Positions 10,201 to 20,820 of a DNA stretch of 64,000 bases are shown here, piece by piece. Source of the stretch: Heracleum sosnowskyi (lineage: Eukaryota; Streptophyta; Magnoliopsida; Apiales; Apiaceae); the NCBI GenBank assembly GCA_030848705.1, contig CM061243.1:126291659-126355658 (forward strand), given 5' to 3'. A model generated the notes under the pieces. The model had not been told where the DNA came from, made no database searches, and was given only the letters and a program-made list of their open reading frames with translations. The translations under genes were made by a program, and so were the position numbers. The number at the start of each line of letters is the position of its first letter. Position 1 is the first letter of the stretch.

Positions 10201-12930
10201 AAGGACGACATCTCCAAGGTATCATTCATCACCGATTTTGGTGTTTTCTGTTATTTAGTCATGGCATTTGGACTTAAGAATGCAGGGGCAACATACCAAA
10301 GATTGGTGAACAAGATTTTTGAGCCACTGATTGGTAAAACAATGGAAGTTTATATGGATGACATGTTAGTCAAGAGCCTCGACAAGGCAGACCATATAAA
10401 GCATCTTCGAGAAGCATTTGAAGTGCTGAGGCACCACAAGATGATGTTAAACCCAGCGAAGTGTGCCTTCGGGGTTGGCTCAGGAAAGTTTTTAGGTCTG
10501 ATGGTCTCCAAGAGGGGAATCGAAGCTAACCCCGACAAGATCAAGGCAATCCTAGACATGGAACCACCCAAGTCTGTTAAGGATGTGCAGAAATTGACAG
10601 GAAGAGTTGCAGCTTTGGGAAGATTCATCTCCAAGTCAGGAGAAAAATGCTTACCTTTTTTCAAAGCACTCAAGAATGTGAAAAATTTCGAGTGGACACC
10701 TGAAAGCCAAGAAGCCTTTGAGGCCCTGAAGAAATACATGGTTGAAGCACCACTGTTGGCAAAACCAAAGCCAGGAGAAATCCTTTATCTGTACTTGGCA
10801 GTATCCGACACTGCCCTTGGAGCTGTATTGGTAAAGGAAGAATTGAAGGTTCAGAAACCCATCTACTATGTGAGTAAGATCCTGCATGGGGCAGAAATAA
10901 ACTACTCTACCATAGAGAAGTTTGCCTTAGCCTTGATAATGGCCTCAAGAAAGCTACGTCCGTACTTCCAGGCGCACAAGATAGAGGTTTTGACTAATCA
11001 ACCTCTAAGGAACATTCTTCACAGCCCTCAGGTTAGTGGAAGGTTGATCAAATGGGCCATTGAATTGGGCGAATTTGACATCAAGTATAAGCCTCGAACG
11101 GCCATTAAAGCTCAAGCACTCGCTGACTTCATGGTTGAATGTACCATTGACAACCAAGAAGTCGGGGGGCAGGAGGTAGTAAAAGAAGACAACAAAAATG
11201 AAGACATGGTGTCCAAGGAATGTTGGGTGCTCTATTTTGATGGAGCATCAAAAACAAAATCAAGTGGAGCTGGTTTAGTACTGCAAAGTCCTGATGGATT
11301 CGTAATAGAGTACGCACTAAAACTTGACTTCCCGACGACAAACAATGAGGCTGAGTATGAAGCTTTAATTGCTAGCTTAGGGCTGGCTGGAGCCCTGAGG
11401 GTCAAAACTCTGAAAGTCTGTGGAGACTCAAGGTTAGTTGTTTCTAAAGTAAATGGAGAGTTTGAAGCCAGAGATGAAGTCATGGCTAAGTATCTGAAAC
11501 TTGTCAAAGCCATTATGACTCAGTTTGATGAATGCTATGTGGAGCACGTTCCGAGGGAGGAAAATGTGAAGGTTGATGCCTTGTCCAAGTTTGCCTCTTC
11601 TGAAATTGAAAATTATGCGGGGAGTGTATACTTCCAAGTCTTAAAAACCCCAAGCATCAACGAAAAGTTGGTAGCACCCATTGGTATTACCAGTTGTTGG
11701 ATTGATCCGATCAAAGCTCATTTAGAAACTGGGTGGCTACCTAATGACACCTCAGAAGCACGAAAGTTATACGTCAGAGCACTAAGGTATGCCCTAATTG
11801 AGGGAATTCTATATAAGAAATCTTTTGTTATTCCATACCTGAAGTGTTTGAGACCTCAAGAGGCAGAATTGGCCCTGAAAGAAGTTCATGAAGGGATTTG
11901 TGGACAGCACTTGGGGGGCAGAGCTTTGGCCCATAAATTTACTCGTCTAGGTTTCTATTGGCCAAGTATGCTTGCTGATGCAAAAAGTTATGTGAAGAAA
12001 TGTGAACGGTGCCAGAAGCATGCACCAGTGGTTAGACAACCACCTGAGATGTTGACATCCGTAAACTCACCTATCCCTTTTGCTATGTGGGGAATGGATA
12101 TACTTGGTCCATTTCCAATGGCAAGTGCACAGAGAAAATTTCTGATAGTAGCAATTGATTATTTCACTAAGTGGATTGAGGCTAAACCTTTGGCCAAGAT
12201 AACCACCAAGCAAGTGATGCACTTCTTTTGGGAGAATGTGATATGCAGATATGGAATTCCACGAATCCTGGTAACGGACAATGGAACTCAATTCAACAAT
12301 GACGAGTTCAAGAAGTATTGTGACGAGAATGATATCAAGTTGCGTTTCACTTCCGTTGCCCATCCTCAAGCAAATGGGCAAGCTGAGGTTGCAAATCGAA
12401 TTATCCTAGATGGACTGAAGAAAAGAGTTGAACGCTCCAGAAATACTTGGGTAGATGAATTGCTTCCCATACTATGGGCTTATCGTACTACTTGTAAAGT
12501 CACCACTGGAGCTACCCCCTTCTTGCTAGCGTATGGGGCCGAGGCAGTGGTTCCAGTGGAGATTACTCACACATCTCCAAGAGTTGAGGCTTTTGAGCCA
12601 GAAGTAAATGAAGAAGGCTTGAGGCTAGCCTTGGATCTAATTGACGAAATTAGAGATGAGGCGAATGCCAAGATAGTTGAACATCAGAAACGAGCATCTT
12701 TCTACTACAACCTAAGGGTTAAAGAGAGATTCTTTCGTCAAGGGGACTTGGTCCTTAGAAAAATTGAAGCATCTGGAGTTGGACAAAAGGGAAAGTTAGC
12801 CCCAAACTGGGAAGGGCCCTATCGGGTCAAGAATGTGTATGGACGAGGCTCATACAAGCTGGAAACTATGGAAGGGATTGAAGTGCCTAGAACTTGGCAC
12901 GCTGCAAACTTGAAAGTTTATTATGTTTAA
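7267..12930 (+). CDS. Gag-Pol polyprotein of Tat-lineage retrotransposon, intact
   Basis: A single uninterrupted 1887-codon frame starting at ATG 7267 (ACCATGG context), 34 bp after the 5' LTR. Gag domain at about residues 270-400 (WYSRLPPNSIGSFKEL), then a C-x2-H-x4-H-x4-C knuckle near 514. Protease near 656 (LVDNGALVDILF; the usual D-S/T-G is D-N-G-A). Reverse transcriptase about 870-1080 with YMDD at 1029-1032. Ty3-type RNase H near 1175 (LAVSDTALGAVL). A second RNase H near 1320 (LYFDGASKTKSSGAG, NNEAEYEAL), the hallmark of Tat elements. Integrase zinc domain near 1541 (H-H-C-C) and catalytic core with Asp near 1610, TDNGTQF near 1670 and the Glu in QANGQAE near 1701. No chromodomain. All catalytic residues are present, so the protein looks functional. 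It would copy element RNA into DNA and integrate it. Confidence 0.96.
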   Translation: MANTRRTTRASEELPITSGADTHGSQPPPITSTEGTNIPTNTQGSEIPIEGTNPLQVVIHGSNPQETTHQQAITTSPLLMSAPRGLQLHTTDLPQYVNQTLGMPTHTRPPRPPVGGSGTTLVHHEAYVPPYVQGLEPLNRQTQTLQMFRDDFSGPYTEDENYNTDDDYPPRRRRSANKEPTTQERIAAHEAEVAKLKKKLEEEEAARAAGKTPVINLDPTPPRSRRVEIPRGDPTVLLPLGDPDDPTPPFTQEIMKATISRKFKMPTIKAYDGTGDPANHVRTFSNALLLQPANDAAKCRAFPQTLAGMAQRWYSRLPPNSIGSFKELSKAFINQFVSGKIHEKSSASLMAIRQGKNETLREYLSRFTKEAIKVPDLEDKVAMIALQQGTTDDHFRRSLAKHPPENMLSLQDRAGKYIKAEESMRKYEPIATGNGNSKKRKDAPEYDAREKYPRTSKDSDSPPKKSNFGPKFIEYARLNTPRSQILMEIAKEEDIKWPKPMRADVSKRNQNQYCRFHKEVGHEKDDCRQLKDEIEFLIRRGKLGKYTKDGNQGSQRGNYERKDYDRRDNDQDRNPKPRGPVINMIFGGPTAAGPSRNSRKAYAREVMTVVGEAPKRAKTEVSLNFDDSDLEGVKFPHDDPLVIVPVIGNSETKRVLVDNGALVDILFHDAFIKMGYTDSQLTPSNMPIYGFNGVESKVEGTIQLPMTMGQGSKTSTQMLNFIVIKATSTYNAILGRTGLHAFKAVASSYHLKIKFPTRNGIGEEKGDQKMARSCYVAALRPDGVGGQVLPIEDMDIRNDEERRGKPAEDLVPIPLIPGEPDKVTYIGALLPESMKSKLTSFLQENSDVFAWTAADMPGIDPQLITHKLNVDPERKTVKQKKRNFAPERQEAIKQEVEKLLEAGFIEEIQFPEWLANPVMVKKTNGKWRMCVDFTDLNDACPKDCFPLPRIDALIDATAGHEMLSFMDGFSGYNQIRMHKDDISKVSFITDFGVFCYLVMAFGLKNAGATYQRLVNKIFEPLIGKTMEVYMDDMLVKSLDKADHIKHLREAFEVLRHHKMMLNPAKCAFGVGSGKFLGLMVSKRGIEANPDKIKAILDMEPPKSVKDVQKLTGRVAALGRFISKSGEKCLPFFKALKNVKNFEWTPESQEAFEALKKYMVEAPLLAKPKPGEILYLYLAVSDTALGAVLVKEELKVQKPIYYVSKILHGAEINYSTIEKFALALIMASRKLRPYFQAHKIEVLTNQPLRNILHSPQVSGRLIKWAIELGEFDIKYKPRTAIKAQALADFMVECTIDNQEVGGQEVVKEDNKNEDMVSKECWVLYFDGASKTKSSGAGLVLQSPDGFVIEYALKLDFPTTNNEAEYEALIASLGLAGALRVKTLKVCGDSRLVVSKVNGEFEARDEVMAKYLKLVKAIMTQFDECYVEHVPREENVKVDALSKFASSEIENYAGSVYFQVLKTPSINEKLVAPIGITSCWIDPIKAHLETGWLPNDTSEARKLYVRALRYALIEGILYKKSFVIPYLKCLRPQEAELALKEVHEGICGQHLGGRALAHKFTRLGFYWPSMLADAKSYVKKCERCQKHAPVVRQPPEMLTSVNSPIPFAMWGMDILGPFPMASAQRKFLIVAIDYFTKWIEAKPLAKITTKQVMHFFWENVICRYGIPRILVTDNGTQFNNDEFKKYCDENDIKLRFTSVAHPQANGQAEVANRIILDGLKKRVERSRNTWVDELLPILWAYRTTCKVTTGATPFLLAYGAEAVVPVEITHTSPRVEAFEPEVNEEGLRLALDLIDEIRDEANAKIVEHQKRASFYYNLRVKERFFRQGDLVLRKIEASGVGQKGKLAPNWEGPYRVKNVYGRGSYKLETMEGIEVPRTWHAANLKVYYV

Positions 12931-13243
12931 GTGTGTCCTAATTGGACTCACTATCAGGATAAGTAGAAATAAGGTCGATGAAACCAATCCAAGTTTTTAA
13001 ACTTGAGGTAGAAGTAACATACTATGTAAGGGTTATACCCATTTCTTCAATTTAAATATTCATTCAGCAATTTCAAGAATATTCTACAAAGCATGGCATC
13101 TTGATGTTTATATGGTTCAAAGTACTAATTAAGTACGCAAACATAAAACATTAAAAGACATGAAGAAAATAAATGACTTTCAATAAAGTTAAAAGTTATG
13201 CCCAAAGGCAGAATTACATAAAATAAATAAAAGCTACAGATAG
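12931..13243. other. Spacer between convergent gag-pol and antisense gene
   Basis: 313 bp with no coding frame; it must hold the 3' ends of both transcripts. Nothing else recognised. Confidence 0.5.
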
Positions 13244-14105
13244 CTATGGTTGAGCACCATCCCCTCCTTGCTCATCCTCAGAAGCCTCCTCCTCACCGGA
13301 CTCTTCCTCTCCAGAATCCTCCTCCTCTTCACCAGACTCCTCCTCACCGGAGCTGGATTCCTCTAACTCTTCACCAGGCTGGGAGGCATGTTCAGGATTG
13401 AGAATCCTGTCATCCTCATCCATATCATCCACTCCAGCCAAGGCCTTCTCTAACTGATTAGGAGCATGGGGGCTGGGGAAGTCAGAAATAGTAAGGGATC
13501 CAGGAATTCTCCTCGATACCTCAGCCAAAGCCTCATCCCATCCTTGAGTGAACTGGACGGGGAAAAGAAGATCATCATGCTGAGTAATGATCTCCTGATA
13601 CTCAGCAGAATCAAAGTACTCATCAATGATGCGATCCTTCCCCTTCCTTAGCTCGACCAGCTCAGCTTGAGCCTCCAACAGCTCCTTATCCCTTCGATCC
13701 AAGGAAGCTTTAAGAGAACCAACCTCCACCTGGGCTTGATCATACTTAGCCTTGTTGGCCTCAGAAGATGAGCGCCAGGCTTTGGCTTGAAATAAAGCCC
13801 CTTGGAAATTGGCATTAGCCTACAAATAAAACACAAGTTAGAAATAATAACTGGGGGCATAAAAAAGAAAGAAAGAAAAAGAAACTTACAGCAGCAAAGG
13901 CCTGGGCTCCTGCACACTCTGCCCCTTCCAGGGTGGAGTTAGAAACAAAATCCTTGTAGTCACAAGGAGTCAATGAATGGTGTGACCATTCAACAGCATG
14001 AGCAGACACCCCCACTATGGTGTCCTTTTTCGTTATCCCCCAGTTGGGGCGCCATACAGAACTCTTAGTTGAGCCCTCGACCTCATCAACCTCAGCCACA
14101 TGAGG
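13244..14105 (-). pseudogene. Tat antisense extra gene, exon 3 and 3' part of exon 2 (copy 1)
   Basis: Reads on the minus strand, opposite to gag-pol. Exon 3 is 13244-13819; the intron is 13820-13889 (GT donor at 13889, AG acceptor at 13820); the remainder of exon 2 is 13890-14105, cut by the Tekay insertion. Exon 3 encodes a helical, coiled-coil-like segment (EVGSLKASLDRRDKELLEAQ), then DFPSPHAP, DDMDEDDRIL and a very acidic Glu/Ser tail. The same exon structure and protein are found in Tat copy 2 at 48259-49227. Exon 1 and the start of exon 2 are displaced to 26361-27368. Function unknown; extra ORFs, often antisense, are known in plant Tat elements. Confidence 0.8.
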
Positions 14106-17100
14106 TGTGACCCCCTCCAAACCCGGGGTACAGATTTGAGGAGTCATCCGACCAACGGAATACTATTTAACACATGCATAATATATTTAAAGACACAAAT
14201 ACCCCTTGACCAAGACCGCATCCAGATTATGGCAATGAACACAAGCTACTACAATCTTATATTAATACAATACCAGTTTTATCAGAGTTATTACATCACA
14301 ACCAAAGTTCAATTCTAGACATCTAATCTAGAAAAGCAAAACAACAACTACCCTGCCAATGACAATGACACGAGGGGCTCTCCTGGCTGCTGGTGAACTA
14401 TCGGTCACGCTATGTCGACTCATACTCTCGCTTCACTGGAATAGGGTTAGAAAACAACAAGCAAGAGTGAGCCAAAATTGCTCAGCAAACATCAATGAAT
14501 CATTTCTATCACAGTTGTAAGGATATGAATTTATGATATTAGAATCAACAATATTTAGCTAACACATGCTTTATATCAATAACAATGGAAGAAAAGAATT
14601 AGAATTTGGCTTATACATTTTATGGTCCGGACTAGCTCATGTCATAGTCCTCTACTGGATCCTAGGCCAATTTGGGCCTTAAGTTATTCTGACCATGAAT
14701 ATGGTCCGACCAATTACTGGTCCATTTTTAAAAACACATGCCAAATCTATAATAGGGTATGAACAATAACATGCTCAATAAGATAAACTGAATGTATAGT
14801 AATTGCAAAAGAGCTTCAACTGTTCAGTATCAAATGAAGATCGAGAAACAATCATGGAGTAATTTCAATGGTACGGTGTACTCATTTAATAAGGGAATCA
14901 ATAATGGTAGTCGATAATCAATGACCGTAATCAATAGTCAAGATGGAAGTCAAATAATCAATGGTTGTCAATGATAATCAAAGGATGATAAACAATAACA
15001 ATAGGTGGTAAACAATAATCAAGTGAATTGGAAATAAGGGTTTCCGATGCAGATCAAATCAAAGAATCAAGAATCTCTAAGGAAATGGAATCAGTTGTCC
15101 AAATGCGGTTAAAGGATTGATAATTGAATTATTCTGGGGATAACGGTATTCAAGTAATCAAGACAATAATACATTTTATCACAAGTAAATGCACAGATAC
15201 TTGCCTGGTCTAAGCTGTTGTCGGATCGACTCTGCTCACTCTACTTTTCCCTTTCCCTTGCTCCGGGAACTCGATTCTATAATTAAACAACTCATGACAA
15301 TAAGTCTAACTATTTTCGTTCTACTCTCGACACTTATGCAATCAATAATCACATTTAAACAAGTAACCGGTTACGTATCGGACGTCCGGTATAATTTACG
15401 ATATTTAAAACTCAGATATTTGCCCTAGTACGGGCATATACAGACTTTAAAACACAACACACAATTAATATGAACCATATAGCACTTCTAAACATTTTTA
15501 AAACATCATACGAAACTTATTTGAATTTTAGATAAGTCACGATAAATTTTTAAATCAAAAATCGGATTTTTAAATCCAATATAAACATTTAAATGCAATT
15601 AAATCAATTAATAAAATTAATTGACACTCTTTAAATACTCAAACTATTTTTAAATAAATAAATAGGCTTGAAAATAATTAAACTGAATTTTTAATTAATT
15701 AAATCCAATTAATAATTAATTTTTAAGAATTAATTGATTAAAAGAATTAACCAATTAATTAATAAATTAATTATTAATTAAAATAATTAAAATAATTAAG
15801 TTTAATCAATTTTCGGATTTAAAATAATAAATATAATTTATCAGAATTTTTCTGATATTAAAATATATTTTTAAAATAAAAATATGAATTTTTAAAGTTT
15901 TAAACTATTTTCGAATTAATTTTAAAAATAAAAATCCAAAAACAGTTTTCTGAAAATGAATTAGGGTTTTGAAGATTGAAACCGGGTCGAAAAATCGGGT
16001 AAACGGGTCGGGATGAACTGGAACGGGTCGCCAAGAACTCGCCGGAAATTTTCCAGAATCCGGCGACCTGCCCAAAATACACGTTAAAAATTGGGGATTT
16101 TTATATCAAAACGTTCCAAATAAACACAGCAACTCATTCCGATCAAAAACGTACCAAAAGCATCGCCGGAATCAAAAACCCGACTATTTTCCGGCGAGCT
16201 TAAACAAATTTTCCGATCTGTAAAAATCCTACATGAAACTCTACGTTCTTTATGTTAAAATGAAGCTAAGAACACATACAATGAAAGCCCTCTACCAAAA
16301 ACAATGTCAGATCATTCATATGAACGGACTATTCAAAAGAAGAATTCGGGTCAAAAACCCGAAAATCAAACCCATCAAAATCGAACATAAACATGAAATT
16401 AAAGCATGGATTCTTGCTAATTAGAACCCTAGGAACATGTTAGAAGCAACCAATTGAACGGAGAATCAACAGAATGAAAATCCCCAAATCGAATCAAGAA
16501 CCCTAATTATAATTCGAAACTTGTAAAATCAATATAAAATCGAATACTTACCAGATGATGATGAGGTTGGAAGATTCCGAAACTAGATTTTTGGGGCTTT
16601 GATTTGAGTATAAGAACTTCAAATTTGGACTTCAATAACCCTTAGAACGAATTGATTGAAGATCAAGAACACAAAAATAATATTTGGGAATTTCAGATTT
16701 TATGAATAATTGCTGCAGATTTGCTATGAGTTATGAAGTCTGATTTGTCTTTTTATATTTCTGGAAAAATAATACCCCAAATAACATTTTTGGATCGATA
16801 TTGATTCGTTAGATCGTTTAAAAACCCTAATTAGGTCAAAAACACGTTTTACGAAAAATAAGGGGTTAAAAAGGTTGATGATTATCCAAATTGATATATA
16901 TCATTATATAACTAATGCTCAAGAATACTAGGGCTATAACAACTTCAATATTGATATAGAACGACAAATCCGTCCCCTTAAGCAATTAGGGTTCGGAACG
17001 ATTTTTCCTTTTTCGGATCAAAAATTGAAATTTATTCGCAGAATCAAATAGGTAGGGTTAAATAGAATCCCATAACCCTTTCGATAACGATTCGAATATG

Positions 17101-17335
17101 AAAGACGAAGAATTAAAAATGAATGTACGAAATTTCAACGGGGCCCTTGAATTATCAAAACGGCTCAAAATTGAAGAAAATTCCAAATGACGAAATATTT
17201 GAAAGGGGCTTTCGACTCACCATTTAGCACATAATCACACCACAATTATCATTTAATAATATTCCAATATTCCATAATAAATATTTTAGACTAAATATAT
17301 CATTTAATCAAATAATAAAATTCACGGATATTACA
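14106..17335 (-). repeat. 3' LTR of Tekay element
   Basis: 3230 bp. Lacks about 40 bp present in the other LTR at about 23616-23655. Short frames at 16233-16424 and 15189-15428 are repeated in the other LTR and show no protein family. Confidence 0.95.
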
Positions 17336-17350
17336 TCCTTCCCTCCTTAA
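17336..17350 (-). other. Polypurine tract of Tekay element
   Basis: The minus strand reads AAGGAGGGAAGGA immediately before the 3' LTR start TGTAATATCC. Confidence 0.85.
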
Positions 17351-17374
17351 TAGGATTCTGTCCTCAGAATCAGA

Positions 17375-20300
17375 TCAAGGAAACAACTGGGGATACTTCC
17401 CTAACATTTCACTCTCTAACTCCCAGGTAGACTCTTCTACTTTAGGATTCCTCCACAAAACTCTCACTAACGCTACTGTCTTATTCCTTAGTACTTTCTC
17501 CTTACGATCCAATATCTGAATCGGTCGTTCTACATATGATAAATCTGCCTGGACCTCTATGGGTTCATACTCTATTACATGATTCGAATCTGGTCGATAT
17601 CTCTTAAGCATAGATACATGAAATACATTATGAACGTGCTGCATATGCGGTGGCAATGCCAACTCGTAAGCTACCTCGCCCACCTTCTTCAAAATCTCAA
17701 ATGGCCCAACATATCTCGGACTCAACTTCCCTTTCTTTCCAAACCTAACTAATCCTTTCCATGGTGAAACCTTTAGTAACACCTGCTCTCCTTCTTCGAA
17801 TCCCACATCCTTTCTGGCTAGATCCGCATACTTTTTTTGTCGGTCTTGAGCTGTTATCAATCTTTTCTGAATCAATTGAACCACTTCCTTTGTTCGTTGC
17901 ACTAGTTCTGGTCCTATCATTTTCCGTTCACCAACTTCTTCCCAATATACTGGAGATCGGCACTTTCGTCCATACAAAGCTTCGTAAGGTGGCATTCCGA
18001 TGCTCGCGTGAAAACTATTATTATATGAAAATTCCACCAAGGTAGATGATCGTCCCAACTGCCTTCAAAGTCAAGTGCACATGTCCTAAGCATATCTTCA
18101 ATAGTCTGAATTGTCCTTTCGCTTTGACCGTCCGTCTGCGGGTGATAAGCCGTACTCATTCTCAACTCGGTGCCCAAACACTCTTGAAAACTCCTCTAAA
18201 ATCTTGAATTGAATCGAGGGTCTCTATCAGACACTATCGATACTGGAACTCCATGTCGTACTACGATTTCTTTTATGTAAATATGAACTAACTTATCTAG
18301 CGAGAATCTCTCGTTAATCGGAAGAAAATGCGCAGATTTCGTCAATCGATCCACGATAACCCAGATGGCATCATGGTTAGCTTTCGTTCTAGGCAATCCT
18401 ACTACAAAGTCCATCGCAATGTGTTCCCACTTCCATTCGGGAATTTCCAATGGTTGAAGTAATCCACTTGGTCTCTGGTGTTCCGCCTTAACTCTTTGAC
18501 ACGTAAAACATTTACTTACCCATTCCGCAATCTCTTTCTTCATATTTGGCCACCAAAAGTTCGTCTTAAGATCTCGATACATCTTTGTACTCCCTGGATG
18601 AATTGAATACTTCGAGTTATGTGCTTCGTGCAAAATCTCACCTTTCAGTTCCGTTACGTTAGGTATCCATATCCGAGAATCAAATCTCAAGATCCCTTTG
18701 TCGTCCGGTTGGCTGCATATTTCCTCACCTGTCATTTTACTCACATCCTCATTCATAACTTGCTCTTGGCACTTTCGTATCTTCTCCAACAATTCAGGTT
18801 GAAATGTCATGGTATAAATCATTTCCGTCGCGTCCTTCGGATTAATTACTTCGATTTCTAACTTCTCAAATTCCTTGTACAACTCTTTGGTCATCGTCAG
18901 TATATTCAATCTCTCTTTCCTGCTCAATGCATCTGCTACCACATTTGCCTTGTCGGGATGATAGTTGATAGAAACGTCGTAGTCCTTGATTAGTTCTAAC
19001 CATCTTCGTTGCCTCATGTTCAGCTCTTTCTGAGTAAAGATATACTTCAAACTTTTGTGATCGGTGTAAATTTCACATCTCTCTCCATACAAGTAGTGTC
19101 TCCATATCTTCAAAGCAAACACAATAGCTGCTAACTCCAAATCATGTGTAGGGTACTTCTGTTCGTGGGGTCTCAACTGTCTTGACGCATAAGCAATCAC
19201 CTTGTCATGTTGCATAAGTACGCATCCCAATCCTTTGTACGACACATCACTATAGATTACGAAATGACCTTGATCGTCTGGTAGTATCAATACCGGTGCC
19301 GTAGTTAGTCTTTTCTTTAACTCTTGGAAGCCTTCTTCGCATTTATCGTTCCATATGAATCGCTCGCTTTTCCTTGTCAGCTTGGTCATTGGAGTAGCTA
19401 TCTTCGCAAAATCTTGCACAAATCTCCGGTAGTATCCGGCTAATCCCAAGAAACTTCTGACTTCAGTCGGCGTCCTTGGTCTCTCCCAATCTTTCACTGC
19501 CTCTATCTTTGCTGGGTCCACTTTGATGCCTTCGCTGCTCACCACGTGTCCTAAGAAATGAACTTCTTTCAACCAGAATTCACACTTGGAAAACTTCGCG
19601 TATAGTCTTTCTTGTCTCAACGTTTCCAACACAATTCGCAACTGGTCTGCATGCTCTTCTTCTGTCCTTGAGTATATCAAGATGTCGTCGATGAATACCA
19701 CTACGAACTTGTCCAAATATCTCTTGAAAATCCTGTTCATTAGGTCCATAAAAGCTGCGGGTGCATTCATTAGTCCAAACGCCATTACTAAGAATTCATA
19801 GTGCCCATACCTTGTTCGAAAGGCTGTCTTCGGTATGTCGTCTGGTCTAATCTTCAATTGGTGATATCCTGACCGTAGGTCAATTTTTGAAAAATGTACC
19901 GCTCCTTTCAGCTGGTCAAACAGATCATCTATTCGAGGTAATGGATACTTGTTCTTAATGGTCAGCTTGTTCAACTCCCGATAGTCTATACACAATCTCA
20001 TGCTTCCATCCTTTTTCTTGACAAACAGTACTGGTGCTCCCCACGGTGAAACGCTGGGTCTAATAATTCCTTTTTCTAGCAAATCTTGCAGTTGATCAGC
20101 CAATTCCTTCATCTCCACTGGTGCCATTCTGTAAGGGGCCTTAGATACTGGCTCCGCGCCTGGTACTAAGTCTATTGCAAATTCAATCTCTCTATCTGAA
20201 GGTAAACCTGGTAATTCTTCCGGAAAAACATCTGGAAACTCATTTACGACTGGAATATCTTCTAACTTAGAAACTTCCTTATCTATATCTATCACATAAG

Positions 20301-20775
20301 CTAAATACGCCTCACAACCTTGCCTTAATAACCTCTTAGCCTGAATCATTGTCATGAACCTCTTTCTTTGTTTCTCTCCTCTAAATATTATTTCTTTCTT
20401 TTCCAGGGTAACCAAAGTAACCCTCTTATTCTTACAATCAATACTTGCATCATACTCAGTCAACCAATCCATCCCTAATATCACATCAAATTCACCTAAC
20501 TTAAAAGGTAACAAGTCAACATAAAAACGATTTCCCAAAATCTCTATCTCACAACGAGGATAATACGAACTGATCGCGATACGATCCTGATTAGCTATCT
20601 CTATAGTCAACACTCCACTTAAAGGTTTCATTACGCAATTCAATCTACGAGCAAACGTTTCAGAAATAAAAGACTTCGTCGCTCCCGAATCTATTAACAC
20701 TTGTGCAGGAATAGAATTTACTAGTAGTGTACCTGCCACCACGTCGGAATCTCTCACTGCTTCTCCCATTGACAT
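17375..20775 (-). pseudogene. Pol of Tekay chromovirus (PR-RT-RH-IN-chromodomain), broken
   Basis: The minus frame from 20775 encodes protease (LIDSGATKSFIS), reverse transcriptase (LRSGYHQLKI; active site FIDDILIYS near 19690), RNase H (IYSDVSYKGLGC), integrase zinc domain (CFTCQRVK) and catalytic core (VSDRDPRF). A TAG replaces an expected Trp codon just after DPRFNSRF (near 18196). The frame resumes with YHPQTDGQSER and loses one base in a T/G-rich stretch near 18044, after which 17375-18058 encodes the integrase C-terminus and a chromodomain (LVRVLWRNPKVEESTWELE). Chromodomains steer integration towards particular histone marks. Upstream, gag ends in an in-frame TAA at 20821, with the residues usual for a fused gag-pol continuing after it. 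Confidence 0.93.
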
Positions 20776-20820
20776 ATTGTAGGTCCTGGCTAACGGCTGG
20801 ACGTTAACAACTGGGGGTGC

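Noticed and set aside
7528..11637. Many minus-strand frames over gag-pol
   Set aside because: Shadows of the intact sense frame, with no domain of their own.
16233..16424. 63-codon frame identical in both Tekay LTRs (also 25258-25449)
   Set aside because: Identity is due to LTR duplication; no start context or family.
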